From NCBI GenBank assembly GCA_900545715.1, contig URAJ01000024.1, positions 1 through 35,789 of the forward strand: a DNA stretch of 35,789 bases, in the 5' to 3' direction. Within the stretch, counting starts at the first letter, position 1, and each line of letters starts with the position of its first letter. The notes under the pieces were generated by a model. The model did no database searches and was not told where the DNA came from. It worked only from the letters and a program-made list of their open reading frames with translations. Both the position numbers and the translations under genes were made by a program. Origin of the DNA: an uncultured Opitutales bacterium (lineage in GTDB: Bacteria > Verrucomicrobiota > Verrucomicrobiia > Opitutales > Intestinicryptomonadaceae). Below are positions 26,427 to 34,390 of this stretch, in pieces.

Positions 26427-27854
26427 ATGAAAATCGTGCGCGCCATATTGAGCGCGGCGGCGGTGCTTGCGCTCGCGGGTTGCGCAACTTACAGCGATTC
26501 CACCGCCAATATACGCTCTGACTTCCGCGCTGGCAACTTTGCCGCCGCGGCGGGAGATGCCTCGCGCCAATGCAAAGAGGCGGAAGGCTCGGGCGACGAA
26601 CTGATATGGCTGCTTGAAACCGGCTCCACCGCAAGAGCCGCAAATATGCTTTCGGAAAGCTCCAACGCTTTCGAGAGGGCGGAAAAACTATTTCTAAAAT
26701 ACGATTCCGAGGGCGGCGCGGGCATAGGCGACGAGGCTGCCGCCGTCGTCCTAAACCAGACGTACCTCCCATATACGGGATACAATTACGACCGCATAAT
26801 GGCGGCGGCATACCAGGCTCTAAACCTCATTGAGCTCAAAAATTTTGAGGAGGCGGAAGTATGGCTTAAAAAGCTCGAAAATTTTCAGTCCGACGCCGAG
26901 GCAAAAAATAGGCGGCGCATAGATTCGCAAATGGCGGCGCTGGAAAAGGCGCAAAGCGAAAACGGAAAGAAAAATTACGATGTCGGGAGAACTCTCGCCA
27001 ATTCATCCGTGCGTGGTAAGTTCGCAGAATACTACGGGGCGGACTTTCTGTCGCCGAATGCGGCGGTGCTGGCAAAGGGAGTGTACACAAACCCGTTCGC
27101 ATACTGGCTTGCAGGGCTATATTTCTCCAACAGGCCGGCGGATATGTCCGACAAATCGCGCGCCGCGGACTTTTTTAGGCTCGCAAACCAGTCTTGCGAA
27201 GGCGGAAATAAGGTCGCCGCGCTCGACGCGCTTCGCGCCGAAGCCCTCGCAAACGGCAGCGCGCCGGATATGGGAAATTTTACATACGCGATTTTCGAGT
27301 CGGGAATGGCGCCCATTAGAAGGCAATTTAGAATAGACCTCCCACTTTACGTGTTTGGCGAAACTCTCCCCTTTGTAGGCCTGAACTTTCCGTATCTATT
27401 GCCGTCCCAATACAAGCCGCTTCCACCGAAATTTTCGGGCGGAGGGAAAAATGCGGATTTCTTTAAAATCGCCGACATGGACTCCATCATTTCGCGCGAA
27501 TTTAAAAACGAGCTTCCGATCGTGATTACCCGCACGGTTTTGTCGGCGGCGGTCAAGGCGGGCGCGCAGTTCGCGGCTCAATACGCTGTAAGGGGAAATT
27601 CGCTCGCGCAGCTTGCCGTGGTGATTACGGGCACTGCATACCAGCTCATAACTAACGACGCCGACTTGCGCACTTGGACTACGCTCCCTAAATCTATTTA
27701 TATCGCAAAGCTCCCGACTCCCCCCGACGGGATTGTGGAAATCGGCGGACGCAAGGTTTCCGTTGACACCGAGGGCTCATGCGTTATAGTCGCAAAACAA
27801 ATTTCGCCCACGGCGCCGCTTTTTGTCAGAAAATTCAACTTCAAGCAAAAATGA
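26427..27854 (+). CDS. COG3014-like outer-membrane lipoprotein with TPR-like helices
   Basis: The ATG at 26427 gives a 475-residue protein whose signal peptide ends in a lipobox LAGC (Cys19). An upstream in-frame TTG at 26409 adds six residues and overlaps the previous stop; it is less likely. Residues of about 30-210 are alpha-helical and TPR-like (FRAGNFAAAAGDA, ALNLIELKNFEEAEVWLKKL), followed by an alpha/beta C-terminal half. Order and length fit the uncharacterised COG3014 group, which I recall beside LpoB and YcfL genes. The stop overlaps the next ATG as ATGA. Confidence 0.72.
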   Translation: MKIVRAILSAAAVLALAGCATYSDSTANIRSDFRAGNFAAAAGDASRQCKEAEGSGDELIWLLETGSTARAANMLSESSNAFERAEKLFLKYDSEGGAGIGDEAAAVVLNQTYLPYTGYNYDRIMAAAYQALNLIELKNFEEAEVWLKKLENFQSDAEAKNRRRIDSQMAALEKAQSENGKKNYDVGRTLANSSVRGKFAEYYGADFLSPNAAVLAKGVYTNPFAYWLAGLYFSNRPADMSDKSRAADFFRLANQSCEGGNKVAALDALRAEALANGSAPDMGNFTYAIFESGMAPIRRQFRIDLPLYVFGETLPFVGLNFPYLLPSQYKPLPPKFSGGGKNADFFKIADMDSIISREFKNELPIVITRTVLSAAVKAGAQFAAQYAVRGNSLAQLAVVITGTAYQLITNDADLRTWTTLPKSIYIAKLPTPPDGIVEIGGRKVSVDTEGSCVIVAKQISPTAPLFVRKFNFKQK

Positions 27855-28264
27855 AAAAACTACTCGCGTTAATAGCAGCATCGCTTGCCCTGTGCGCCTG
27901 CGACACAGTCAACACAGTTGAGCGCGCAAATCCCTCCGCCAACAAAAAAATGGTTGACGACATCAGAATTGTCACCGACTCCGCAGTTGACGACTACGCG
28001 TATGTCGCCGGAATAAACGAGGCTAAAACCCAGGGCGGCCTCCTTAAAATTCAGGCTGAAATTGTAAACTGCTCGTCGGCTTACAGAAACGTCAATTACA
28101 AATTTGAATGGTTCGACTCCGACGGAATGGCCATAAATTCCCCGAACTCTGTCTGGATATCAATCCCGATTGAGGGCGGAGAAAGCAGAAACATCTCGGC
28201 AGTCGCGCCGAGTCCGAAGGCCGCCGACTTTAAGCTAAAGCTAATGCCGGACGTCCGCGACTGA
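27851..28264 (+). CDS. ycfL: YcfL-like (DUF1425) lipoprotein
   Basis: The ATG at 27851 overlaps the previous stop and gives a 137-residue lipoprotein with lipobox LCAC (Cys17). A longer frame from 27779 would lie inside the upstream gene and put 24 residues before the signal peptide, so it is rejected. The mature part is a single beta domain: KIQAEIVNCSSAYRNVNYKFEWFDSDGM, then WISIPIEGGESRNISAVAP. This matches DUF1425/YcfL, whose E. coli gene is next to lpoB. Confidence 0.78.
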   Translation: MKKLLALIAASLALCACDTVNTVERANPSANKKMVDDIRIVTDSAVDDYAYVAGINEAKTQGGLLKIQAEIVNCSSAYRNVNYKFEWFDSDGMAINSPNSVWISIPIEGGESRNISAVAPSPKAADFKLKLMPDVRD

Positions 28265-28285
28265 CAACTTTAACAATTCTTAAAT

Positions 28286-28834
28286 ATGAAAAATATAAAA
28301 ACAGCAATCTGCATTTCCGCCGCAATTTTACTCGCAGTCTCGGGCTGCTCGTCAGACTCGGCAAGGCGCATCGAGGCGGGAGGGGCGCGCTCCCTCCTTT
28401 CGGTTAACAAAATAAATATGGCCGATTGGAATGAGGCCGCTTCATCCCTCGTAAACGATATGCTCGCCTCCGGCTGCCTCGACTCCTTCAAGCAAAAACC
28501 GGTTAAAATGGCGGTTGGCAGAATCGTAAACCGCACGAGCCGCTCTATCGAAACGGATTTGCTCACGCGGCAGATTACAATCGCCCTCAACAACTCCGGG
28601 AAGGTGAGGGTCGCCGCGACGGACGCATTTTCAAAGGAACAGGAAAAATACGAAGCCTTCATGAACGATAAAAAAGTTTCGCTTCCGAAGCTCGTAATGA
28701 CGGGCAAAATAATCGAGGACAGGGAGAGTGTGGACGGCGTGCGCGAAGTGACTTACGTCTTTATGCTATCACTCGCAAGCGGCGGCGAAGTCATATGGGA
28801 GGCTCAAAAGCAAATCGCCAAACAGGCCGATTAA
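28286..28834 (+). CDS. lpoB: Penicillin-binding protein activator LpoB
   Basis: The 182-residue lipoprotein has lipobox VSGC (Cys21). The mature domain reads VNKINMADWNEAASSLVNDMLASG, VKMAVGRIVNRTSRSIETDLLTRQITIAL, VRVAATDAF and LVMTGKIIEDRE, which is the LpoB fold and order. In E. coli LpoB reaches from the outer membrane to activate PBP1b. Whether this protein activates a penicillin-binding protein here is inferred from homology. It is last in the five-gene envelope operon. Confidence 0.85.
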   Translation: MKNIKTAICISAAILLAVSGCSSDSARRIEAGGARSLLSVNKINMADWNEAASSLVNDMLASGCLDSFKQKPVKMAVGRIVNRTSRSIETDLLTRQITIALNNSGKVRVAATDAFSKEQEKYEAFMNDKKVSLPKLVMTGKIIEDRESVDGVREVTYVFMLSLASGGEVIWEAQKQIAKQAD

Positions 28835-28929
28835 AGTTGTCTTCCGCCCAAGAACTTTTATCTGTATCCGACTGTCTTATTTCATAAGGCACGCTATGCG
28901 CCGCAACATTTTAACAAAAATTATTTAAT

Positions 28930-30432
28930 ATGAAAAAATCAGATGTAGGTTTAATAGGCCTCGGTGTGATGGGCGCGTCCCTCGCGCTAAACCTTGAGGA
29001 CAAGGGTTTTTCAGTGTCTGTTTATAACAGGCCACATTCAAAGAAAGATTCCGTCGTGAAAAAATTTCTCGACACCCGCGCCAAAGGAAAAAATTTCTTC
29101 GGCACGGAGGACATCGCGGAATTTGTAAAATCCCTCGCGCGCCCGCGCATTGTAATCTTGATGGTGAAGGCGGGAGAGGCCGTTGACGAAATTGTCAACC
29201 AGCTTCTGCCGCACCTCGCAAAAGGCGACATCGTAATCGACGGAGGAAACTCCGACTTCCACGACACCCAGCGCAGGGTCTCCGAACTTTCAAAGTCCGG
29301 CATACTCTTTGTCGGCTGCGGAATTTCCGGCGGTGAGGAAGGCGCGCTGAAAGGCCCGTCTATAATGCCCGGGGGAAATCCCGAGGCGTGGCCTAAAATC
29401 AAAAAAGTCTTAAAGGCAATCGCCGCGCGCGCCCCTGACGGCGACCCGTGCTGCCGCTGGATCGGCGAGGGCGGGGCCGGCCACTTCGTGAAAATGGTCC
29501 ACAACGGCATTGAGTATGCTGAAATGCAGATTATCGCGGAAACTTACTCCATACTCAAAAATTGCAACCGCCTCGATAACGACACAATATCGGAAATTTT
29601 CTCAAACTGGAATCTCGGCGATTTGAAGGGATACCTCACTGAAATCACCGCAAAGGTCTTAATGGCAAAGGATTCGCAGGGGGCGTATATCGTCGATGAC
29701 ATACTCGACGTGGCCTCGCAAAAGGGCACCGGCAAGTGGACTGTAATGTCGGCGCTCGACGAAAGCGTCCCGCTGGGAATCATTACCGATGCAGTATATG
29801 CGCGCTTTATGTCGGCAGACGTCGAAAGCCGCGCGCAGGCGTCGGAAATTTATTCCGACTCGTTTGTAGATATGGAATCGCACGCGGTGAATGTCGAGCT
29901 GCTTAGAGAGGCTATGTTCGCGGCAAAACTTCTCGCGTACGCGCAAGGCTTCGCGCTAATGCGCGCGGCATCCGACAAATACGGGTGGAATCTCGATTTC
30001 TCGGGAATAGCAAAAATATGGCGCAACGGCTGCATTATAAGGTCGGACTTCCTGAACAATATCGCCCTCGCATACGAAAGCGGAAATCCTCGAAACATGA
30101 TTTTCGCGCCGTATTTCCAGAGCCGCGTAAAGCTCCTTATGCCGAGCCTCCGCAGAATTTGCGCCTTCTGCGCAATCGAAGGCGTCCCGGCGCCGTGCAT
30201 GTCCTCGGCCCTCTCATACTTCGACTCATTAAGGCAGATATCTTCGCCCGCAAACCTCATACAGGGCCTGCGCGACTTCTTCGGCGCACATACATACGAG
30301 CGCGTCGATAAACCCCGCGGCGAATTCTTCCACACCGACTGGGAGGCCGCCGCTGAAGAAGGCGCAAAAATTTCCGCAAGGGAAAAACCGGAAGGCAGAG
30401 TATGGAAAATCCGTCAGGTCAGGTACTGGTAA
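28930..30432 (+). CDS. gnd: 6-phosphogluconate dehydrogenase, decarboxylating
   Basis: The 500-residue protein has the NADP loop GLGVMGASLALNL at 10-22 with NRPHSK at 33-38 (the serine/arginine pattern of NADP enzymes), DGGNSDFHDT at 104-113, GISGGEEGALKGPSIMPGG at 131-149, and the active site K188, N192 and E195 (GHFVKMVHNGIEYAE). The C-terminal all-helical domain is complete and ends with a short basic tail. It oxidises 6-phosphogluconate to ribulose 5-phosphate. Its last 31 bases overlap zwf. Confidence 0.96.
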   Translation: MKKSDVGLIGLGVMGASLALNLEDKGFSVSVYNRPHSKKDSVVKKFLDTRAKGKNFFGTEDIAEFVKSLARPRIVILMVKAGEAVDEIVNQLLPHLAKGDIVIDGGNSDFHDTQRRVSELSKSGILFVGCGISGGEEGALKGPSIMPGGNPEAWPKIKKVLKAIAARAPDGDPCCRWIGEGGAGHFVKMVHNGIEYAEMQIIAETYSILKNCNRLDNDTISEIFSNWNLGDLKGYLTEITAKVLMAKDSQGAYIVDDILDVASQKGTGKWTVMSALDESVPLGIITDAVYARFMSADVESRAQASEIYSDSFVDMESHAVNVELLREAMFAAKLLAYAQGFALMRAASDKYGWNLDFSGIAKIWRNGCIIRSDFLNNIALAYESGNPRNMIFAPYFQSRVKLLMPSLRRICAFCAIEGVPAPCMSSALSYFDSLRQISSPANLIQGLRDFFGAHTYERVDKPRGEFFHTDWEAAAEEGAKISAREKPEGRVWKIRQVRYW

Positions 30433-31925
30433 TTTTCGGCGCGTCGGGGGATCTTGCAAAACGCAAGCTGCTCCCGGCGCTCTTCGCGCTGCATTGCGAG
30501 GGGTTTTTACCAAAAAATTTCGCGATTGTGGGTGTCGGCCGCACTGAGATGAATTCCGACCAATATAGGCAGTCGCGCGCTGATGACATAAAAAAATTTG
30601 CGCGCACAACAGCCGCGGATTTCTCAAAGCTCGACGCTTTCCTATCGCTCGTTGAATACGCAAACTTCAATACGGACAACCCGAACGAATATTCGAAGCT
30701 TGCCGATTTCATCGAAAAAGTACGGCAACTCAAAAATATTCCGGACAATATCACATTCTATTTTGGAATACCTCCGGAGATGTATTCGCCGACCGCCGAC
30801 GGCATAAAAACTTCCGGCCTCAACCTATCCAACTGCGGCGGTTTCCGCAGGGTAGTAGTCGAAAAACCTTTCGGGAAATCGCTCGATTCCGCAAGGGCCG
30901 CAAACCTTAAACTCGGTTCAGTATTCAGTGAAAACGAAATTTACCGCATAGACCACTACCTCGGAAAAGAAACGGTTCAAAATATTCTCGTTCTCCGTTT
31001 CGCAAACGAAATTTTCGAGTCTCTATGGAATAGAAACCATATCGACTCCGTGGAGATTTCAGTTTCGGAGTCTATCGGCGTGGAAAACAGGGGCGCGTAT
31101 TACGACAAGTCGGGCGCGATGCGCGATATGGTGCAAAACCACCTCCTAAACCTCGCGGCATTCGTCGCGATGGAGTGCCCTGCATCTTTTGACGCCGAAT
31201 CCATACGCGACGAAGTGGCAAAAGTCTTGCAGTGCCTGCGCCCAATGGACGAAAAGACGATAGACTCAAATACTATGCGCGCTCAATATTCCGAGTCCGG
31301 GAATCTCCCCGCCTACCGCTCCGAAAAAAATGTCGCCGCAGATTCCACCACTGAGACGTTTGCCGCGATGAAATTTTTTATCGAAAATTGGAGATGGGGT
31401 GGCGTGCCTTTCTATCTCTATACGGGGAAACGGTTGCCTGAGAGAAAGTCGGAGGTAATTATCAACTTTAAATCGGCGCCGGTTCAGATGTTTGTCGGAC
31501 AATGCTCCGGAAGGTCGTGCAACAAGCTTACAATGCGCATTCAGCCCGACGAAGGGGTTTGGCTAAGCTTCGGCCTGAAAATCCCGGGCGCGGGATACGA
31601 AGTTGCGCAAGTTTCGATGGACTTCAATTATTCGTCGATGTCGGGCGCCAATCTGCCTGACGCGTACGAAAGGCTTCTGCTTGACGCGATGTCGGGCGAC
31701 GCAACTTTATACGCGCGCTCCGACGCACTCGAAGCAAGCTGGAAATTTATCGACCCAATTCTTAATAGGTGGAAGGAGCGCGGAGCCGACGGATTGGAAT
31801 TCTATCCGGCCGGCTCGGACGGCCCCGAAGGGGCGCGGAAAATGCGCCTCGAACACAGCTCCGACAGCTGCCCAATACGATTCTCGGCAAGCGCAAAAAA
31901 CGGAAATGAAAATAGAAAAATGTAG
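30402..31925 (+). CDS. zwf: Glucose-6-phosphate 1-dehydrogenase
   Basis: The 507-residue protein has the coenzyme loop IFGASGDLAKRKLLPAL at 11-27, EKPFG at 154-158, and the substrate/active-site signature RIDHYLGKE at 182-190. The ATG at 30402 gives the normal distance to GASGDL, so the 31-base overlap with gnd is real. It oxidises glucose 6-phosphate to 6-phosphogluconolactone with NADP. The stop lies 20 bases inside pgl. Confidence 0.96.
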   Translation: MENPSGQVLVIFGASGDLAKRKLLPALFALHCEGFLPKNFAIVGVGRTEMNSDQYRQSRADDIKKFARTTAADFSKLDAFLSLVEYANFNTDNPNEYSKLADFIEKVRQLKNIPDNITFYFGIPPEMYSPTADGIKTSGLNLSNCGGFRRVVVEKPFGKSLDSARAANLKLGSVFSENEIYRIDHYLGKETVQNILVLRFANEIFESLWNRNHIDSVEISVSESIGVENRGAYYDKSGAMRDMVQNHLLNLAAFVAMECPASFDAESIRDEVAKVLQCLRPMDEKTIDSNTMRAQYSESGNLPAYRSEKNVAADSTTETFAAMKFFIENWRWGGVPFYLYTGKRLPERKSEVIINFKSAPVQMFVGQCSGRSCNKLTMRIQPDEGVWLSFGLKIPGAGYEVAQVSMDFNYSSMSGANLPDAYERLLLDAMSGDATLYARSDALEASWKFIDPILNRWKERGADGLEFYPAGSDGPEGARKMRLEHSSDSCPIRFSASAKNGNENRKM

Positions 31926-32592
31926 CTCGCCTTCCGACGCCCTCGAAAAGCTCGCGGATAAAATCGAATCCGACTCACAAAAGCCGGGCGATTTCTGCAT
32001 AGCTTTCTCGGGCGGAGAAAGCGCCAAAAAAATGTTCCCGGTTCTCGCCCGAAGAAATATGGATTTTTCCCGGTTCAAAATATTTTTTGTGGACGAGCGC
32101 TGCGTCTTTCCCGAGTCCCAAGATTCTAACTACCGGTGGGCTCGCGAGCTGTTTATCGAGCCGCTGAATATCCCCAAAGAAAGAGTGTTTAGGCTTAGAG
32201 GCGAAGAATGCCCGATTACAGCCGCTGAAGAGGCGTCAAAAGCCGCCCTTGAAAACGTCCCTTCCGAAAACGGTTTCCCGGTGTTTGACTGCGTCGTATT
32301 GGGGGTCGGGGCCGATATGCACACGGCATCTATTTTCCCGGACACGCCCGGACTTTTGGACTCGCCGAAAGTGTACGCGGCATGCCGCCCGCAAACGTCG
32401 AAATTCTGGCGGATTACTCTCACGGGAAAGGCGCTGCTTAATTCCCGCGATACTCTCGCCCTGCTAATCGGCGAATCCAAGGCTCCCGTGCTTAAGCGTC
32501 TTGAAGAGTCGGTTCAAAACGGAGATTTCTCAACTCCGTCGGCGGCGATATTGGGGCGTTCAAAGAATTGCACTGTGTTTGCCTCTGTATGA
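31906..32592 (+). CDS. pgl: 6-phosphogluconolactonase
   Basis: The ATG at 31906 gives a 228-residue protein. A longer frame runs back to 31603 but lies inside zwf, so it is a shadow. Motifs are CIAFSGGESAKKMF, FKIFFVDERCVFPESQDSNY, and VVLGVGADMHTASIFPDTPGL. The usual GEDGHTASLFP is ADMHTASIFP here; the histidine is kept. It hydrolyses the lactone made by Zwf, closing the gnd-zwf-pgl set for the oxidative pentose phosphate pathway. It overlaps zwf by 20 bases. Confidence 0.92.
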   Translation: MKIEKCSSPSDALEKLADKIESDSQKPGDFCIAFSGGESAKKMFPVLARRNMDFSRFKIFFVDERCVFPESQDSNYRWARELFIEPLNIPKERVFRLRGEECPITAAEEASKAALENVPSENGFPVFDCVVLGVGADMHTASIFPDTPGLLDSPKVYAACRPQTSKFWRITLTGKALLNSRDTLALLIGESKAPVLKRLEESVQNGDFSTPSAAILGRSKNCTVFASV

Positions 32593-32967
32593 TTTTATGC
32601 GGGTCGGCGCGTTTTTGCCGACCGCAAAGCTTATCTTTTTATTTTGCCTTTTAGGTTGCACTTTTAGTTTTGCTGCCGTTGAGCGCGAGTCGGCGTTTTT
32701 TATGAGTTCCCGTTTTTTTAACATAAAAATCTCGGCGTTTATTTGGCTTAAAATTTTCTTTTTTGGAGAAAGTACAGCCGTATTTTTATTTGATCTTTCG
32801 CCTTCCAAGAACACGTTGTGTGCATGGCGTTGCGATTTTATTATGTGTTGCGGCTGGTTTAAAAATTTTTTACGCATTAAAATAAATGCGAAGACGGAAC
32901 TGAACCTTTTATAGCCGAATATTCTTTATTGCTATCAATCCAAAGTCTCGCCTGAACTTGATTACCC
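32593..32967. other. Intergenic region after pgl with a hairpin and two ambiguous open frames
   Basis: A GC-rich hairpin (GTCGGC at 32603-32608 with GCCGAC at 32617-32622, flanked by GC/CGC pairs) is followed by a T-rich stretch and may terminate the gnd-zwf-pgl transcript. Two frames face each other. On the + strand an ATG at 32597 opens a frame to 32914 with a signal-peptide-like start (LIFLFCLLGCTFSFA). On the - strand an ATG at 32877 opens a 105-residue basic protein down to 32560, overlapping the pgl end. Neither has a Shine-Dalgarno site or a known family, so neither is called. Confidence 0.4.
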
Positions 32968-33071
32968 AAAAAGCGCATTGCAATCTCATATAATAAAGCT
33001 GGAAGCTACATTATAAAACGATTGCGAATACCAAGACTTCAAAAACAAATAAAAACGGAATGCGCTTTTTT
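32968..33071 (+). ncRNA. Nested inverted-repeat structure, candidate small RNA or small mobile-element relic
   Basis: AAAAAGCGCATT (32968-32979) pairs perfectly with AATGCGCTTTTT (33059-33070). Directly inside, GCAATC (32980-32985) pairs with GATTGC (33020-33025), then TATAAT (32989-32994) with ATTATA (33010-33015), then AGCT (32997-33000) with AGCT (33004-33007) around GGA. The right arm ends in six T, and the left arm would give five T on the other strand, so it can also act as a terminator in both directions. Confidence 0.4.
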
Positions 33072-33118
33072 CTGAAAGGCCGTAAAATTTTTTGATAATT
33101 TGTAGAAAGCGTTTCTGT

Positions 33119-33147
33119 TTGACCGATTTTTAGAGTCTTTCTATTTT
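33119..33147 (+). promoter_or_regulatory. Predicted promoter of the Sel1-repeat gene, leaderless geometry
   Basis: TTGACC (33119-33124), 17 bases and TATTTT (33142-33147) end six bases before the ATG at 33154. Confidence 0.5.
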
Positions 33148-33153
33148 AAATCC

Positions 33154-34080
33154 ATGAAATTTTTTTTAGCAGTGGCGTCACTTTTTTTTGCCGCGCAAAT
33201 TGCGCTTGCGAATGAGGAATATGCCGACAATACACTCGGTGACCCCGGCGCAAAAATTATGCTTGCGCGCGCGATAGAAGGTGACGGAGACGCCATATTG
33301 AAAGTAGCCGTGGCATACGCGGCCGGAGATAAAGGCTTTCCAAAAAATTTAAATAAGGCGGTCCTATGGTGGAAAAAAGGCGCCGATATGGGAGACGCCC
33401 ATTCCCAGAATTATCTCGCCTCGGCCTACCTCAAAGGAGAAGGCGTGGAAAAAAATGCGGAGCGCGCCATTGAACTGTGGAGGAAAGCGGCCAAACTTGA
33501 ATTGCCCGACGCCCAATACAATCTCGGTGTATGCGCTGCGCGCGGAATCGGGGGCGAGCGCAATTTGCGCGAAGCCGCAAAGTGGTGGATAATGGCAGCC
33601 GAAAATTCACACGCAAAAGCCCAGTACAGCTTGGCCGCGATGTATATGAACGGGGCTGGGGTTGACAAGTCCGCCGAGCGCGGAATCTTTTGGTTGGAAA
33701 AGGCCGCAGATTTGGGAAATACCGAGGCCCAGACAGTCCTTGCGGGCTATCTATTTAACGGGGTAGGGGTGGCTGCCGACAAAAAGCGGGCGGCGCTTTT
33801 GTGGGAGGCGGCTGCCAAAAAAGGGGTGGCTTTTGCGGCAAAAAACCTCGCAAAAATGTATCTTTACGGCAGCGGCGTTGAAATGAACCACTCGCTTTTT
33901 GCAAAGTGGACGAAAGTCGCCGCCGACCTTGGCGACGTCGAGAGCATGTACAATATTTCGATAGCCTATAAAAACGGCGACGGCGTCGAAAAATCGCCGG
34001 AACTTGCCAAACTTTACATGGAAAAATTTAACGCTTCCGGAGGTTGGCAAAATTCCCAGTCAGGCATAGCGCCGCGCTGA
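33154..34080 (+). CDS. Exported Sel1-repeat (SLR) protein
   Basis: The 308-residue protein has a signal peptide (FFLAVASLFFAAQIALA, cut before NEEYAD) and about seven Sel1-like repeats of about 36 residues covering 35-300. Units read AQYNLGVCAARGIGG...AAKWWIMAAEN, AQYSLAAMYMNGAGV...GIFWLEKAADLGN, and AAKNLAKMYLYGSGV. Such repeats form a helical solenoid for protein binding, in the periplasm here. The partner is unknown. The gene stands alone, with hairpin-rich spacers on both sides. Confidence 0.87.
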   Translation: MKFFLAVASLFFAAQIALANEEYADNTLGDPGAKIMLARAIEGDGDAILKVAVAYAAGDKGFPKNLNKAVLWWKKGADMGDAHSQNYLASAYLKGEGVEKNAERAIELWRKAAKLELPDAQYNLGVCAARGIGGERNLREAAKWWIMAAENSHAKAQYSLAAMYMNGAGVDKSAERGIFWLEKAADLGNTEAQTVLAGYLFNGVGVAADKKRAALLWEAAAKKGVAFAAKNLAKMYLYGSGVEMNHSLFAKWTKVAADLGDVESMYNISIAYKNGDGVEKSPELAKLYMEKFNASGGWQNSQSGIAPR

Positions 34081-34390
34081 AGTTTTTTATTGGATAACTT
34101 TTTTTGAAAGTGGAATGCATTAAAATTCGGAGAAGTGCTTTTTTGCGCCATCTGAAAGCAGACTGTCAATGCTCTATAAGCTACCGAAACTTCATTATCT
34201 CCAAGCGGCAATGCGTGGAGCCGATTGATAGAATTTTCGGGATGTGAAAAACTTTTTTACGAGAAATGCCGAGATATATTTTAGCTCAAAAAATATCTTT
34301 ATGAGTTTACTATTAGTAATAGTAATGAGAATATTTCCTAAAATTACTTGCTAAAAATTGGCGTCCAAAAACGACTGGAAAAATAAAAAA
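34081..34390. other. AT-rich convergent intergenic region with two strong inverted repeats
   Basis: The region separates the ends of the Sel1 gene (+) and the PEP-CTERM protease gene (-). It contains an 11-bp AT-rich hairpin with one mismatch at 34272-34298 (loop AGCTC) and a perfect 19-base palindrome at 34307-34325. Either could end transcription, though neither has a GC-rich stem. No gene is seen. Confidence 0.5.
34307..34325. repeat. Perfect 19-base palindrome
   Basis: TTACTATTA-G-TAATAGTAA has nine-base arms around one base. It contains only A/T pairs plus one C/G per arm, so it is weak as a terminator stem. Confidence 0.7.

Noticed and set aside
31603..31905. In-frame N-terminal extension of pgl by 101 residues
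   Set aside because: It lies entirely inside zwf and encodes no family sequence. The ATG at 31906 gives a normal 6-phosphogluconolactonase.
32968..33071. Integron attC site
   Set aside because: The structure is folded, but the RYYYAAC/GTTRRRY core pairs and extrahelical bases of attC are absent, and there is no integron integrase nearby.
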